Source: Vibrio metoecus
GTDB lineage: Bacteria > Pseudomonadota > Gammaproteobacteria > Enterobacterales > Vibrionaceae
Direction of reading: 5' to 3'
DNA: 64,000 nt
NCBI RefSeq assembly: GCF_009665255.1
Contig: NZ_CP035687.1
Location: forward strand, 62,001-126,000
Below are positions 41,582 to 50,346 of this stretch, in pieces. A model generated the notes under the pieces. It did no database searches, was not told the origin of the DNA, and saw only the letters and a list, made by a program, of their open reading frames with translations. The position numbers and the translations under genes were made by a program. How positions within the stretch are numbered: the stretch's first letter is position 1; every line of letters begins with the position of its first letter.

Positions 41582-42448
41582 TTAATGTGCATTAGCGACT
41601 TTCGCTGATTGTGCAATCCCTTCGGGCAATGCTAAGTAATAGCCTTGGTACATATGCACGTTGAGTTTTTGCATAGCGGCTAATTGTTCCGCTGTTTCAA
41701 TTCCTTCAACTACGGTATGTGCTCCGGTACTGTTGGCCAATTGAAGGCCTGTAAGCAAACCGCAGCAATTTCCCGCCATAAAATCGAGTAGTAGCTGCCT
41801 ATCTAATTTAATGATGTTCGGCCGCAGCATGGCAACTCTTGCTGGGGTTGAGGCTTTGCAGCCAAAATCGTCAATTGCAATTTGAAAACCGCTCGCGGCA
41901 AGTCTTTCCGTGGCTATCTGTAACATGTTTTCATCGCCAGACTCCACTTCAACCAACTCCATTACGACTCGTTGATGCGGAATCGCTAGCTCTGCCAGGC
42001 GTGTAGCCAATAGTGTGGTACTGATATTACAGTAAGCAAATTGTTCACCAGCAACGGGGAGTACGTTAAGGAATAAGCGAGTATCTCGATATGGAGAAAG
42101 ACTAAAATTGCGGATATGAATGGCGCGGCTAAGCCGTTCCACATTCAACTTATCATCAGCAGCAAAGGTATCAGAATGGAAAAAGAGATCGGGTCTAATC
42201 TGAGTGTGTTGTTGAGTGAATATGCGAACAAGTGCTTCAGCTCCGACGACTTGATGTTGTTTATCAAAAATGGGTTGAAACACACTACGCAGTGTTAGCC
42301 CGTTATACTTCGCATAATATTCTCCGTCTTCATCGTAATGGATGCAGTCGAGAAATTGTTGTTTATCAGTCAGAACCATACAAATTGAGCATCCTTGGGT
42401 AAAAACAGCGTAACGCTTCCCTGAAGTAATACTTTTGACGTGCGCCAT
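41582..42448 (-). CDS. EAL-domain c-di-GMP phosphodiesterase
   Basis: The 288-aa product has a short N-terminal part (~1-50) and an EAL domain (~50-280). Catalytic motifs: GAEALVRI (EAL), LFLNVLP (N), VMELVEVE (E), IAIDDFGCKAS (DDFG), IIKLDRQLL (K), VVEGIET (E) and YQGYYLA. All residues needed for metal binding and c-di-GMP hydrolysis seem present. No sensor domain or membrane segment exists apart from Cys-containing CSICMV near residue 20. It is expected to lower c-di-GMP in the cytoplasm. Confidence 0.92.
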   Translation of the reverse strand: MAHVKSITSGKRYAVFTQGCSICMVLTDKQQFLDCIHYDEDGEYYAKYNGLTLRSVFQPIFDKQHQVVGAEALVRIFTQQHTQIRPDLFFHSDTFAADDKLNVERLSRAIHIRNFSLSPYRDTRLFLNVLPVAGEQFAYCNISTTLLATRLAELAIPHQRVVMELVEVESGDENMLQIATERLAASGFQIAIDDFGCKASTPARVAMLRPNIIKLDRQLLLDFMAGNCCGLLTGLQLANSTGAHTVVEGIETAEQLAAMQKLNVHMYQGYYLALPEGIAQSAKVANAH

Positions 42449-42773
42449 AGTATTGGCGAAGCGTCCAGCCTGTCAAATAGGAAGTCACACGATAGCATGA
42501 GGTGTGATGACGGTTTTTTGCGTTAAATTAAGCTTTGTTTAGTCTCAATCAAAAGTGCTTATTTTTAAGCAATACCTTAAATTACATTACCTTAGGGATG
42601 GATGAGGAAGATCACATAAATATTCATCAAGAATGCATTTTGCATTCGTATTGCGGTGCTCAATGAATGTGCTTGTATACTGTGCGCAAAAAGGTTTTAT
42701 AAATATCGACACACTTCACTATTTCAAAAGACAACAAAGTGAGAATACCCAGCAATCTGCTTAGAGCAAACGA
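42449..42773. other. Intergenic region, no gene seen
   Basis: About 325 bases of AT-rich sequence. It holds the upstream region of the EAL gene and the 3' end of the 216-aa gene. A small inverted repeat GAATGCA/TGCATTC occurs at 42631-42647. No ribosome-binding site with a useful frame is seen. Confidence 0.4.
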
Positions 42774-43424
42774 TTAGCTCCACTGTAATACGGCATAAAA
42801 TTGAACATATTTACGCACTAACTGCTGATTTTTAGAACGCTTAAGAGGGTGAGCAAACTTAATATAGCAGGGGCTTATACGATAATAGTGCTCCAGTGTA
42901 TGTGTTAACTGTGAATCACTTTCTTGTAGCGCAATGCCTTGGGCATGATATTCATCTATCTCATCAGGTAAATGCCCAGTCCACCAATGGAGTAGCTCTC
43001 GGCTTTTTTGGCTGCGACCCATCCAATGATCACTCAGTAACAAAAGTAAATCGTTAGGTTGTATTACATAGGCATATTCTTGTTTCCACTGGCTAATGTC
43101 ACGCATGAGCTTTGCTCGGCAGGCTTTACCCGCACTCATGAGGTGATGAGTGAGGATCCATACGGTACCAGCATCACTAGAGACTCGGAAATGATGGGGA
43201 AGATCGCGTTGAAAAGTCGACTCGATAGGCGCGTATTCACAGGGGTGACCAAACTCACTGAGCGTTCGGGCAAGGCGTCTGGCAAAGGCTAAGCCTAAGT
43301 GATGTTCACTCATTCCTTGATTATGAATGGTCGGATAGTGCTTCTCGCATAATCTGAGGCAATCGACCTGAAATTCATTCACACTTTGCGTAACGATGTC
43401 CAATAGCAAGATGTTGTTCTCCAT
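42774..43424 (-). CDS. Hypothetical protein (216 aa)
   Basis: The product is a soluble protein rich in His and Trp with no recognised domain. It has no signal peptide or membrane helix. Residues such as HHLGLAFARRLARTL (~40-55) and LLLLLSDHWMGRSQKSRELLHWW (~125-147) may form helices around a basic surface. The context gives no function: a lone gene between an EAL protein and cytochrome b561. A conserved Vibrio protein is likely. Confidence 0.65.
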   Translation of the reverse strand: MENNILLLDIVTQSVNEFQVDCLRLCEKHYPTIHNQGMSEHHLGLAFARRLARTLSEFGHPCEYAPIESTFQRDLPHHFRVSSDAGTVWILTHHLMSAGKACRAKLMRDISQWKQEYAYVIQPNDLLLLLSDHWMGRSQKSRELLHWWTGHLPDEIDEYHAQGIALQESDSQLTHTLEHYYRISPCYIKFAHPLKRSKNQQLVRKYVQFYAVLQWS

Positions 43425-43797
43425 AACAAAAGCTAAGCAAGATTAGCACAGTTGTATTTTGTCACTAGCAGTAAACGGCGACTTCTTGATCTCTAGCGCT
43501 TTTCTCACGTACAAACTTTTAGCGCGGTTATCTTGCCACTCATTTTTTCTAAGTCACATCCTGTTACAACTCTGTTAAGGCCATTGTGTGGTTGAAAACG
43601 CTAGGAAGGATGGATTCAAACCTTACTGGCACAAGGCTGGTTCTCGGTTTCAGAAAAGTTCGTTCTAAATTTTTGATGTACTTCTTCAGTCTGTTTGACT
43701 ATTCGCCGCGTAAAATTTAGTAAATACTCTTTCGTGAATAGTTATTAACCAATAAGCTACATGCCTGTAACTAAATTATTATAAGAGCATTCATGTG
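43425..43797. other. Intergenic region, no gene seen
   Basis: About 370 bases between the divergent 216-aa gene and cytochrome b561. No operator, RNA motif or frame with a ribosome-binding site is recognised. Confidence 0.4.
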
Positions 43798-44343
43798 ATG
43801 AAAACTTCAAACAATCCACACTATAACGGGCTGGCACGTAGTATCCATTGGATTTCTGCATTGATCATTATTGGTCTGTTTGCGCTTGGTACTTGGATGG
43901 TGGACCTCTCTTATTACAGTGAGTGGTATCGCACGGCACCGCACTGGCATAAGTCGGTAGGCTTGCTACTGGGGGGATTAACGCTTTTTCGTCTGATTTG
44001 GAAAGCACTCTCTTCATCACCGAAAATTGAAGGTGCGCGCTGGGAAATAGTAACGGCTAAAAGTGCTCATCACTTGATGTACGTTGGACTGTTTGTCCTT
44101 TTTGTTTCTGGGTATCTCATCTCAACAGAAGATGGTCGAGGTATTGAAGTTTTTGATTGGTTTACCGTGCCGGGGGCGGGTGCGCTATTTGAAAACCAAG
44201 CGGATATTGCTGGAGAGATCCATTTCTACACCGCTTGGGGTTTAATTACGATTGCAGTCTTACATGCTTTGGCTGCTCTCAAACACCATTTCATTAATCG
44301 TGATAATACGTTACGCAAAATGCTGACAGGAGCATCAAAATGA
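43798..44343 (+). CDS. Cytochrome b561
   Basis: This 181-aa di-heme inner-membrane cytochrome has four helices. His ligands are visible near the start (ARSIHWISAL), in HWHKSVG, in SAHHLMYVGL and in the last helix region (VLHALAALKHHF). It carries electrons between quinones and partners. The start may be ATG 43798 or the GTG just before it. Its TGA overlaps the yceI ATG (ATGA), so the two are coupled. The b561-YceI pair is common in gamma-proteobacteria. Confidence 0.93.
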   Translation: MKTSNNPHYNGLARSIHWISALIIIGLFALGTWMVDLSYYSEWYRTAPHWHKSVGLLLGGLTLFRLIWKALSSSPKIEGARWEIVTAKSAHHLMYVGLFVLFVSGYLISTEDGRGIEVFDWFTVPGAGALFENQADIAGEIHFYTAWGLITIAVLHALAALKHHFINRDNTLRKMLTGASK

Positions 44344-44909
44344 AAAAAACACTAATGGCAGTGGGTCTTGCTGCAGTCATGTCCATTCCGTTTACAGCGA
44401 ATGCTGCTGATTATGTGATTGATACGAAAGGTGCTCATGCATCCATCAACTTTAAAGTCAGTCATTTGGGTTTTAGTTTTACTAAAGGACGTTTCAATAA
44501 GTTTGATGGGGAATTTTCTTATGACCCAGCCAATATTACGAGTTCAAGTGTTACGGTAAATGTGGATACAAGAAGCTTGGATTCAAACCATGCAGAACGT
44601 GATAAGCACATTCGTAGTTCCGATTTTATTGATGCTTCTAAGTACACCACGGCAACCTTTAAAAGTACCGAAGTCGTTGACAAGGGAAATGGTCAGCTGG
44701 ATGTCAAAGGTGACTTAACACTGCATGGCCAGACTAAGCCCATCGTGATTAATGCGGAGTTTATTGGTGCTGGGCAAGACCCTTGGGGTGGCCAACGTGC
44801 TGGTTTCATGGGTACTACGCGTTTGGAATTGAAAGATTTCGGTATTCAAGTTATGGGGACATCAAGCTACGTTGATATGGAATTGTACGTAGAAGGTGTT
44901 CAAAAATAG
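44340..44909 (+). CDS. YceI-family periplasmic protein
   Basis: The 189-aa product has a signal peptide (MKKTLMAVGLAAVMS...ANAA, ~1-22) and the YceI lipocalin-like barrel: IDTKGAHASINFKVSHLGFS, FDGEFSYDP and LTLHGQTKPIVI. The family binds polyisoprenoids such as ubiquinone precursors in the periplasm. It is co-transcribed with cytochrome b561 and the pair may handle quinones together. A terminator follows. Confidence 0.93.
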   Translation: MKKTLMAVGLAAVMSIPFTANAADYVIDTKGAHASINFKVSHLGFSFTKGRFNKFDGEFSYDPANITSSSVTVNVDTRSLDSNHAERDKHIRSSDFIDASKYTTATFKSTEVVDKGNGQLDVKGDLTLHGQTKPIVINAEFIGAGQDPWGGQRAGFMGTTRLELKDFGIQVMGTSSYVDMELYVEGVQK

Positions 44910-44954
44910 TTATTTTACTCTTAACTCACTGATGGCTCAGGTGAGATGAGTAAA

Positions 44955-44980
44955 AAGCCCCCTAGTAAACTAGGGGGCTT
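44955..44980. terminator. Bidirectional terminator
   Basis: AAGCCCCCTAG/CTAGGGGGCTT has an 11-bp stem and loop TAAA, with A and T runs on the sides. It lies between yceI and the FNT-CBS gene (convergent). Confidence 0.88.
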
Positions 44981-45025
44981 GCTTTTGGTTAAGCGACTTA
45001 TTTCCTAACCAAAATGAGGAGAAGA

Positions 45026-46477
45026 TTAAGCGCGAGCGAGCTCTTTCTCTTTGACCATCTGCATACGTTCACCGTAGATAGGACGAAGTGCTGCAAGTAC
45101 ATCGTTACGTTCCAATACACCGACAAATTGACCATCTTGCAGAACAGGCAATACATGAGGCTTGTTGACTTTCATGCTCTTTGCACGTTCTTCCAGTGAG
45201 AGTGAATTAAAGCGAGTGGCAATGCCCATATTTGTCGTTGGGAAGAGTTGCTCTTTATCGATACAGAAAAATTCAGCTACATCAACCAACTTGTCATTAA
45301 TATCAATGGCGATCACATCACGTGACATTAGATCGACGACTTTTTGATCTTTGCTTGGCAGGTAGTCTTGGCACCACAGATCCACCATCACATCATGAGT
45401 AGATAGAACACCAACCAAACGGCCTTGAACATCAACAACAGGAGCCGCAGACAAATGATGGTCGAGTAGAGTGTCGATTGCGGCAGGCGTTGTCATATCA
45501 ACACTGAGAGTAACAGGTTGAGTATTCATCATATCTTTTACTGTAATTGTGTTTTTCATAATAATTTCCTTGACTGACGTAAGTGCTTGAGTTTCTGTAA
45601 TCGTTGTAACATTTGCGGCTTTTAACTGTGGACGACGATAAATGCTCCAGTTCGCTAGCCCCACGAGAACTGCACCACCGACAATGTTGCCTAGCGTGAC
45701 AGGGATTAAATTGGCAGTAACAAATTGGGTGACATTTAAATCGCTGTATTGGCTTGCTGAAACCCCCACTTGCTGCCAAAAGCTATCTGGTGCGAAGTTT
45801 TGAATAACAATACCCAGAGGCACCATAAACATGTTGGCAACGCAGTGTTCAAAACCACTGGAGACAAACATAGCGACAGGCATGATGGTCATGGCTGCCT
45901 TAGTCATGGCATTGGCAGAACTAAAGGTCAGCCAAATGGCCAAACACACTAAAAGGTTACAAAGGACCCCCAACGCAAAGGCTTGTACCACGGTATGGTG
46001 CAGTTTGTGCTGTGCGATATTCAGTGCATTTAGCCCCCATTGGCCATTATCCAGTTGGTAAAGACCGGCCGCAGTAACCAACAGCAGGAGAAAAATGGCG
46101 CCGATAAAGTTACCGACATACACCTTGCCCCAGATCGACAACATTTTGCCGAAACTGATTTCGCGATTGGCCCATGAAATGCTGGACAACACAGAGCTCG
46201 TGAACAACTCGCCACCACAGATGACGATCAAAATCAGCCCCATACTGAATGCCACACCACCCGCTAGGCGGCTTAACCCCCAACCGGCAGAGGCACTGCC
46301 TGTTGTGACAGTGATATAAAACAGAAAAGCTAGCCCGATAAACGCCCCCGCCATAACAGAAAGACCTAAAATCATTCCGCTGGTTTTTTTGGCTTTGCTC
46401 AGCGCAAACTTCTCTGCTTCAGCCATCATTTCTGTGGGTGAAAAGCAGTTTTGATTTTTAGAGTAGGCTGCAGACAT
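45026..46477 (-). CDS. Formate/nitrite transporter (FNT) fused to tandem CBS domains
   Basis: The 483-aa product is longer than the usual ~280-aa FocA/NirC. Residues ~1-285 form the six-helix FNT channel (ELFTSSVLSSISWANREIS is the slippery-loop region; CNLLVCLAIWLTFSSANAMTKA; FEHCVANMFMVPLG has the gating His). Residues ~307-470 form two CBS domains (VKDMMNTQPVTLS ... LVGVLSTHDVMVD; VVDLMSRDVIAID ... FVGVLERNDVLAAL). CBS pairs often bind adenine nucleotides, so transport may be energy-controlled. An internal ATG at residue 307 has its own strong AAGGAA. It is divergent from a LysR regulator. Confidence 0.9.
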   Translation of the reverse strand: MSAAYSKNQNCFSPTEMMAEAEKFALSKAKKTSGMILGLSVMAGAFIGLAFLFYITVTTGSASAGWGLSRLAGGVAFSMGLILIVICGGELFTSSVLSSISWANREISFGKMLSIWGKVYVGNFIGAIFLLLLVTAAGLYQLDNGQWGLNALNIAQHKLHHTVVQAFALGVLCNLLVCLAIWLTFSSANAMTKAAMTIMPVAMFVSSGFEHCVANMFMVPLGIVIQNFAPDSFWQQVGVSASQYSDLNVTQFVTANLIPVTLGNIVGGAVLVGLANWSIYRRPQLKAANVTTITETQALTSVKEIIMKNTITVKDMMNTQPVTLSVDMTTPAAIDTLLDHHLSAAPVVDVQGRLVGVLSTHDVMVDLWCQDYLPSKDQKVVDLMSRDVIAIDINDKLVDVAEFFCIDKEQLFPTTNMGIATRFNSLSLEERAKSMKVNKPHVLPVLQDGQFVGVLERNDVLAALRPIYGERMQMVKEKELARA

Positions 46478-46601
46478 ATTCGCTCCCCAAACTCAGTTTC
46501 ATGTTTACCTCCGTTTAATAAACAACACCTGATGCGTTGCTACGGCCTTAGGTTAGGGGGAGGTACCGGTAAAGGTAAAATTGATAATTTTTAAAAACCT
46601 C

Positions 46602-46616
46602 ATCAATTATGTTGAT
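46602..46616. promoter_or_regulatory. Possible LysR-type operator
   Basis: ATCAATTATGTTGAT is an interrupted palindrome (ATCAA-N5-TTGAT) containing the T-N11-A pattern of LysR-type sites. It lies between the divergent FNT-CBS and lysR genes. The TTGATAA motif recurs at 46581-46587. Confidence 0.45.
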
Positions 46617-46693
46617 AAGGGGAAAGGGAGGCGTAAAATGAAACCGCTTGCTCATGTCGAGCAAAACGATCAATGAAAATAATAGGATAGGCA

Positions 46694-47599
46694 GTGCGAT
46701 ATTCATTAAAGCAATTAGCGGTATTTGATGCTGTTGCCGATTGTGGCAGTGTGAGTCAGGCAGCGGATAAACTGGCGCTCACCCAATCCGCTACTAGCAT
46801 GTCTTTAGCTCAGTTGGAAAAAATGCTAGGGCGCCCTCTGTTTGAGAGACAAGGCAAACAGATGGCATTAACTCATTGGGGCATGTGGCTTCGCCCCAAA
46901 GCAAAACGCTTACTACAAGATGCACAGCAGATTGAGATGGGGTTTTATGATCAACATCTGCTCAGTGGGGAAATTCGTTTAGGAGCAAGCCAAACACCCG
47001 CGGAACACTTAGTGCCTGATCTTATCAGCATTATTGATAGTGACTTCCCAGAGATTCGCATTTCATTAGGTGTGAAGAGTACCAAAGGGGTGATTGAAGG
47101 CGTTCTCGACTATAAATATGACCTTGGCATTATTGAAGGACGTTGTGATGATAACCGCATCTACCAAGAAGTATGGTGCCGCGACCATTTAACGATAGTG
47201 GCTTCTGCTCATCATCCGTTTGCTAAACGTGAATCGGTCAGTTTGGCTCAACTTGAGCAGGCGAAATGGGTGCTGCGTGAACAAGGTGCAGGTACTCGCA
47301 ATATTTTTGATAGTGTGATTCACCCATTAATTGCAGACCTAGATGTATGGCGTGAATATGAACATGTTCCTGTGCTGCGTACCTTGGTGGCGAATGGACC
47401 TTATTTGACTTGTTTACCTTATCTGGATGTGGAACGCTTTATCGAAAGTGGATTACTGGTTGCATTGAACGTTCCTGAGCTCAATATGGAGCGTACGCTT
47501 TCATTTATCTGGCGTGCAGACATGGAAGAGAACCCGCTAGCGGAGTGTATTAAACGTGAAGGGTTGCGCATGATGAAAGGAAAACCCAGTGTCTTATAG
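46694..47599 (+). CDS. LysR-family transcriptional regulator
   Basis: The 301-aa product has an N-terminal winged HTH (LKQLAVFDAVADCGSVSQAA ... ALTQSATSMSLAQLEKMLGR) and a two-lobed effector domain (~90-295). GTG 46694 is the start, with AGGATAGG upstream. It is divergent from the FNT-CBS channel gene. A role in controlling formate or nitrite transport is likely but inferred; the effector is unknown. Confidence 0.9.
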   Translation: MRYSLKQLAVFDAVADCGSVSQAADKLALTQSATSMSLAQLEKMLGRPLFERQGKQMALTHWGMWLRPKAKRLLQDAQQIEMGFYDQHLLSGEIRLGASQTPAEHLVPDLISIIDSDFPEIRISLGVKSTKGVIEGVLDYKYDLGIIEGRCDDNRIYQEVWCRDHLTIVASAHHPFAKRESVSLAQLEQAKWVLREQGAGTRNIFDSVIHPLIADLDVWREYEHVPVLRTLVANGPYLTCLPYLDVERFIESGLLVALNVPELNMERTLSFIWRADMEENPLAECIKREGLRMMKGKPSVL

Positions 47600-47681
47600 A
47601 CACTATCATATTTCCTTAATCTGTTGATTTATCGGTTGCGTCACCAAATGAATGTATATTCAATGCATTCATACATTTTAT

Positions 47682-47697
47682 TGTGATAGGTATCACT
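47682..47697. promoter_or_regulatory. CRP-like site
   Basis: TGTGATAGGTATCACT fits TGTGA-N6-TCACA with one end mismatch. It lies 77 bases before the DUF1097 start. Confidence 0.6.
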
Positions 47698-47773
47698 TGA
47701 TACGATGCTGGATTCCGTTAGCATGACGCCTTAATCACCAACGCTGGACTTGTTCAGTATTTTTGAGGCGGAT

Positions 47774-48277
47774 ATGAGCACACTGTTTGCAATTGCATTG
47801 ACTACTGGGATCCTTTCTGGGGTTTGGGGGTGGGTTGCCGTCTCCCTTGGCTTACTCTCTTGGGCTGGCTTCTTAGGATGCACGAGTTATTTTGCATCAC
47901 CGAAAGAGGGACTAAAAGGGCTCGGGCAAAGCTTGCTGACGAACCTTAGTGGTGTTTTTTGGGCAATGCTCATTATTCACGCTAGCCAGTGGGTTGGTAT
48001 TGAAATTATCGGTTACGTTGTGACGGCAATCGTGGCCTTCATCATGTGTATTCAAGCTCAAAAATCGTGGTTGGCTTATATCCCAGGAACTTTTATTGGC
48101 TGTTGTGCAACCTTTGCGGCGGAAGGCGACTGGCAATTAGTCGTTCCTTCTTTGATGCTCGGCGGTGTGTTTGGGTATTTAATGAAAGCGAGTGGGCTTT
48201 GGTTATACCAAAAGTCGAATCAATCTTGCTCTGCACCAGCAAAAACTGAGGTTGCGGCCGAAGTGGCGCCTCGTTAA
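47774..48277 (+). CDS. DUF1097 family membrane protein
   Basis: The 167-aa protein has about five hydrophobic segments (ALTTGILSGVWGWVAVSLG..., LTNLSGVFWAMLIIHASQW, IIGYVVTAIVAFIMCIQA...). This matches the DUF1097 (YcdZ-like) pattern, including GCTSYFASPKEGLKG. The function of the family is unknown. ATG 47774 is chosen over TTG 47750 because GAGGCG lies just upstream. A CRP-like site precedes it. Confidence 0.85.
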   Translation: MSTLFAIALTTGILSGVWGWVAVSLGLLSWAGFLGCTSYFASPKEGLKGLGQSLLTNLSGVFWAMLIIHASQWVGIEIIGYVVTAIVAFIMCIQAQKSWLAYIPGTFIGCCATFAAEGDWQLVVPSLMLGGVFGYLMKASGLWLYQKSNQSCSAPAKTEVAAEVAPR

Positions 48278-48388
48278 AAGTAAAATCCCCCAGATGATAT
48301 CGACAATTTGATACTTCAACAGGTTAGGGAAAACGGTTTGAGTCTTGATAAAGGTATTATCTTTCGTATCGATCAATGATTGGATACC

Positions 48389-48415
48389 GCCACACCCTAA
48401 AGGTGTGGCTTTTTT
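48389..48415 (+). terminator. Terminator
   Basis: GCCACACC/GGTGTGGC 8-bp stem followed by TTTTTT, about 110 bases after the DUF1097 gene. Confidence 0.85.
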
Positions 48416-48456
48416 GTTATTGGACCACGATAAACCTAGGCTCTGACTGGGTCATG

Positions 48457-50088
48457 TTAAGTGTTGCCATTTGCCATGGTGATGACGCGTTTTAGCGTCC
48501 AGCGTAAAAGTACGGGAATACATTCCATCCCGTTCATCTCGCAATGAGAAACAATCGCCAAGGCGAGATCGGGTTTGGCATGTTTTTTCAGAACTTTGGA
48601 AACCACTTTTTTGGCCGGAATCGGGTGATCGTGAGGGATTTTGGCCAGTTCTTTAAAGAAATATTCAAAGCCATGCGTATATAAAAAGTGTTCAATATCG
48701 CGATCCGGTAATTCGGTTAATCGATGTCGTTCTTGGTCATGCCCCAATAAGCCGCGTACCGTCGCTGAGTATTTTTTACCGGCAGGATCCCCATCGGTGA
48801 CCACATGCCAATCAATTCCAAATGCACGAGCGACTTTGATCAATGATTTCAGTCCTGATTGGGCGAATTCAACAATCTGGACACCTTCAGCTGCAAGGTT
48901 ATAGCCACATTGACGAGCCAACTCATTAAACAACCAAACTTCGGTTTCACCTTCAACGAGTAGCCAGCAACGGGCGAAGAGTGCTCCAGAACGGTGAAAG
49001 CGGATATGGAACCCAATTTTACGTAATTCATCACGACTTAAACTGCGTTGTGATACTCGGGTTGCAATGGTGCGATCCGATTTTCTCACCAAGCGTCGGA
49101 TCGAGTGTAAAGGCACTGCGCCTAATAAATCTCCGCTGTTGGTGGTTAAAATTTTCTGCATGGGTAATAAATCGAGGAAGCTCCAAGCGCGTGCAAGGTG
49201 GGTTGGGTGTAAGCGACCTTCAGGATCTTCAATGATCAAAATCGGTCGTGCACAGCGTCTCAGTTCTTTCGGGCCTTTACCCTGTAAGTAAGCATTTAAT
49301 AGCCCCAGTAATAACAGCTTGGTTTGTTTGTTCTTTGTTTCATGAACAATTTGGCTGAGCGTTTTTTCATTGGGTGAGGCAGAATAAAGCAAGCTATCCC
49401 GTTCACGACGCGGATTCTTACGAGTTTGGCTTTTGAAAGAGAAGTAATGCTCTACCAACGAGTTCATCGCGCTAAGACTACTACGGATCTCCCCTTTATT
49501 GACATGCCCAGGCGTTGCCATGAGGCGTCGCCAAGTATTGCTGATCCGCTTTTCAACTCGTGCATTCTTACCGTTGCCATTTTGAATGTTTTTCTCAAAA
49601 CGCCGTGAGTCTTTTAAACGGATCACGGGGTGTAAGCTCATCAATTCCTGCGCCAGTTTTTCAGAGTGATGGAGTGGTAATGGATTTCCAGCTAAATCTA
49701 AAAAGGCGAATTGGGTGTTGATATCGTATTTAACTCGTGAAGCACTGATGCGATAAATGATTTTTTGCGCGCCTTGTTCATCGGTTTGCCAAATGGGTTT
49801 GAGTTTTCTATAGCGGCCAGCTTTAGGCTCATAGTGATCGGCGGCTTGAAAAATCAAGATAATCTGCAAATCCTGAGTTTGAGGATCGGCAATCGAATAG
49901 TCGACGTGAAAATCTTGTAACGTAAACTGGTAAAGAGAACCATCAGCAGGCAAAACCACAGATAACGCATCTAACAACGAGGATTTACCCCAAGTGTTTT
50001 CGCCAATAAGGGTCGTTATTTCATCAAAGGTCAGTGATAGTCGGCGGATGCCACGAAAGCCAGCGATTTCAATTCGCTCTAAATGCAT
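48457..50088 (-). CDS. YbjD-like OLD-family ATPase with TOPRIM nuclease domain
   Basis: The 543-aa product has an N-terminal SMC/OLD-type ATPase: MHLERIEIAGFRGIRR and Walker A variant GENTWGKSSLLDAL (~30-43), with Walker B in PILIIEDPEGRLHP. A C-terminal TOPRIM region carries LLVEGETEVWLFNELA (catalytic Glu) and VTDGDPAGKKY (DxD). The size matches E. coli YbjD (552). Start 50088 has AAGGAG 6 bases upstream. OLD-family proteins include phage-defence and repair nucleases; the role of YbjD is not known to me. Confidence 0.88.
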   Translation of the reverse strand: MHLERIEIAGFRGIRRLSLTFDEITTLIGENTWGKSSLLDALSVVLPADGSLYQFTLQDFHVDYSIADPQTQDLQIILIFQAADHYEPKAGRYRKLKPIWQTDEQGAQKIIYRISASRVKYDINTQFAFLDLAGNPLPLHHSEKLAQELMSLHPVIRLKDSRRFEKNIQNGNGKNARVEKRISNTWRRLMATPGHVNKGEIRSSLSAMNSLVEHYFSFKSQTRKNPRRERDSLLYSASPNEKTLSQIVHETKNKQTKLLLLGLLNAYLQGKGPKELRRCARPILIIEDPEGRLHPTHLARAWSFLDLLPMQKILTTNSGDLLGAVPLHSIRRLVRKSDRTIATRVSQRSLSRDELRKIGFHIRFHRSGALFARCWLLVEGETEVWLFNELARQCGYNLAAEGVQIVEFAQSGLKSLIKVARAFGIDWHVVTDGDPAGKKYSATVRGLLGHDQERHRLTELPDRDIEHFLYTHGFEYFFKELAKIPHDHPIPAKKVVSKVLKKHAKPDLALAIVSHCEMNGMECIPVLLRWTLKRVITMANGNT

Positions 50089-50287
50089 AGGCTGCTCCTT
50101 AGAATGCTCACCAGAGTGAAAGAATAGGCTCAAGTGAGTGTTCTTTAAGAATAAAGGAAAAAACCAATATAAGCAGGGTGTTAAGCTTAGGTTTTCCGAT
50201 GAAAGGTCACACTTTTGTGATGAACTACCTAAAGAAAATGTGATGTGGGTAATTATGAGTCATTAAAATTTCAGAGAGGTTTCATAA

Positions 50288-50305
50288 AAGTCACGATTCT
50301 GTCAT
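50288..50305 (+). promoter_or_regulatory. Possible Pho box
   Basis: AAGTCAC-GATT-CTGTCAT is a 7-4-7 direct repeat close to CTGTCAT-N4-CTGTCAT. A TAGGAT (-10-like) follows 11 bases later at 50317-50322, the right spacing for PhoB activation of the nucleotidase gene. The first repeat is weak. Confidence 0.4.
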
Positions 50306-50346
50306 GATCGGCGAGCTAGGATAGGAGTGGATAAGAGAGAAGACGT

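Noticed and set aside
45498..45779. 93-aa frame inside the FNT-CBS gene
   Set aside because: Same strand but another frame from a well-supported protein, no ribosome-binding site, low-complexity composition.
48278..48388. Small frame between the DUF1097 gene and its terminator
   Set aside because: The open stretch is about 30 codons with no proper start codon or ribosome-binding site.
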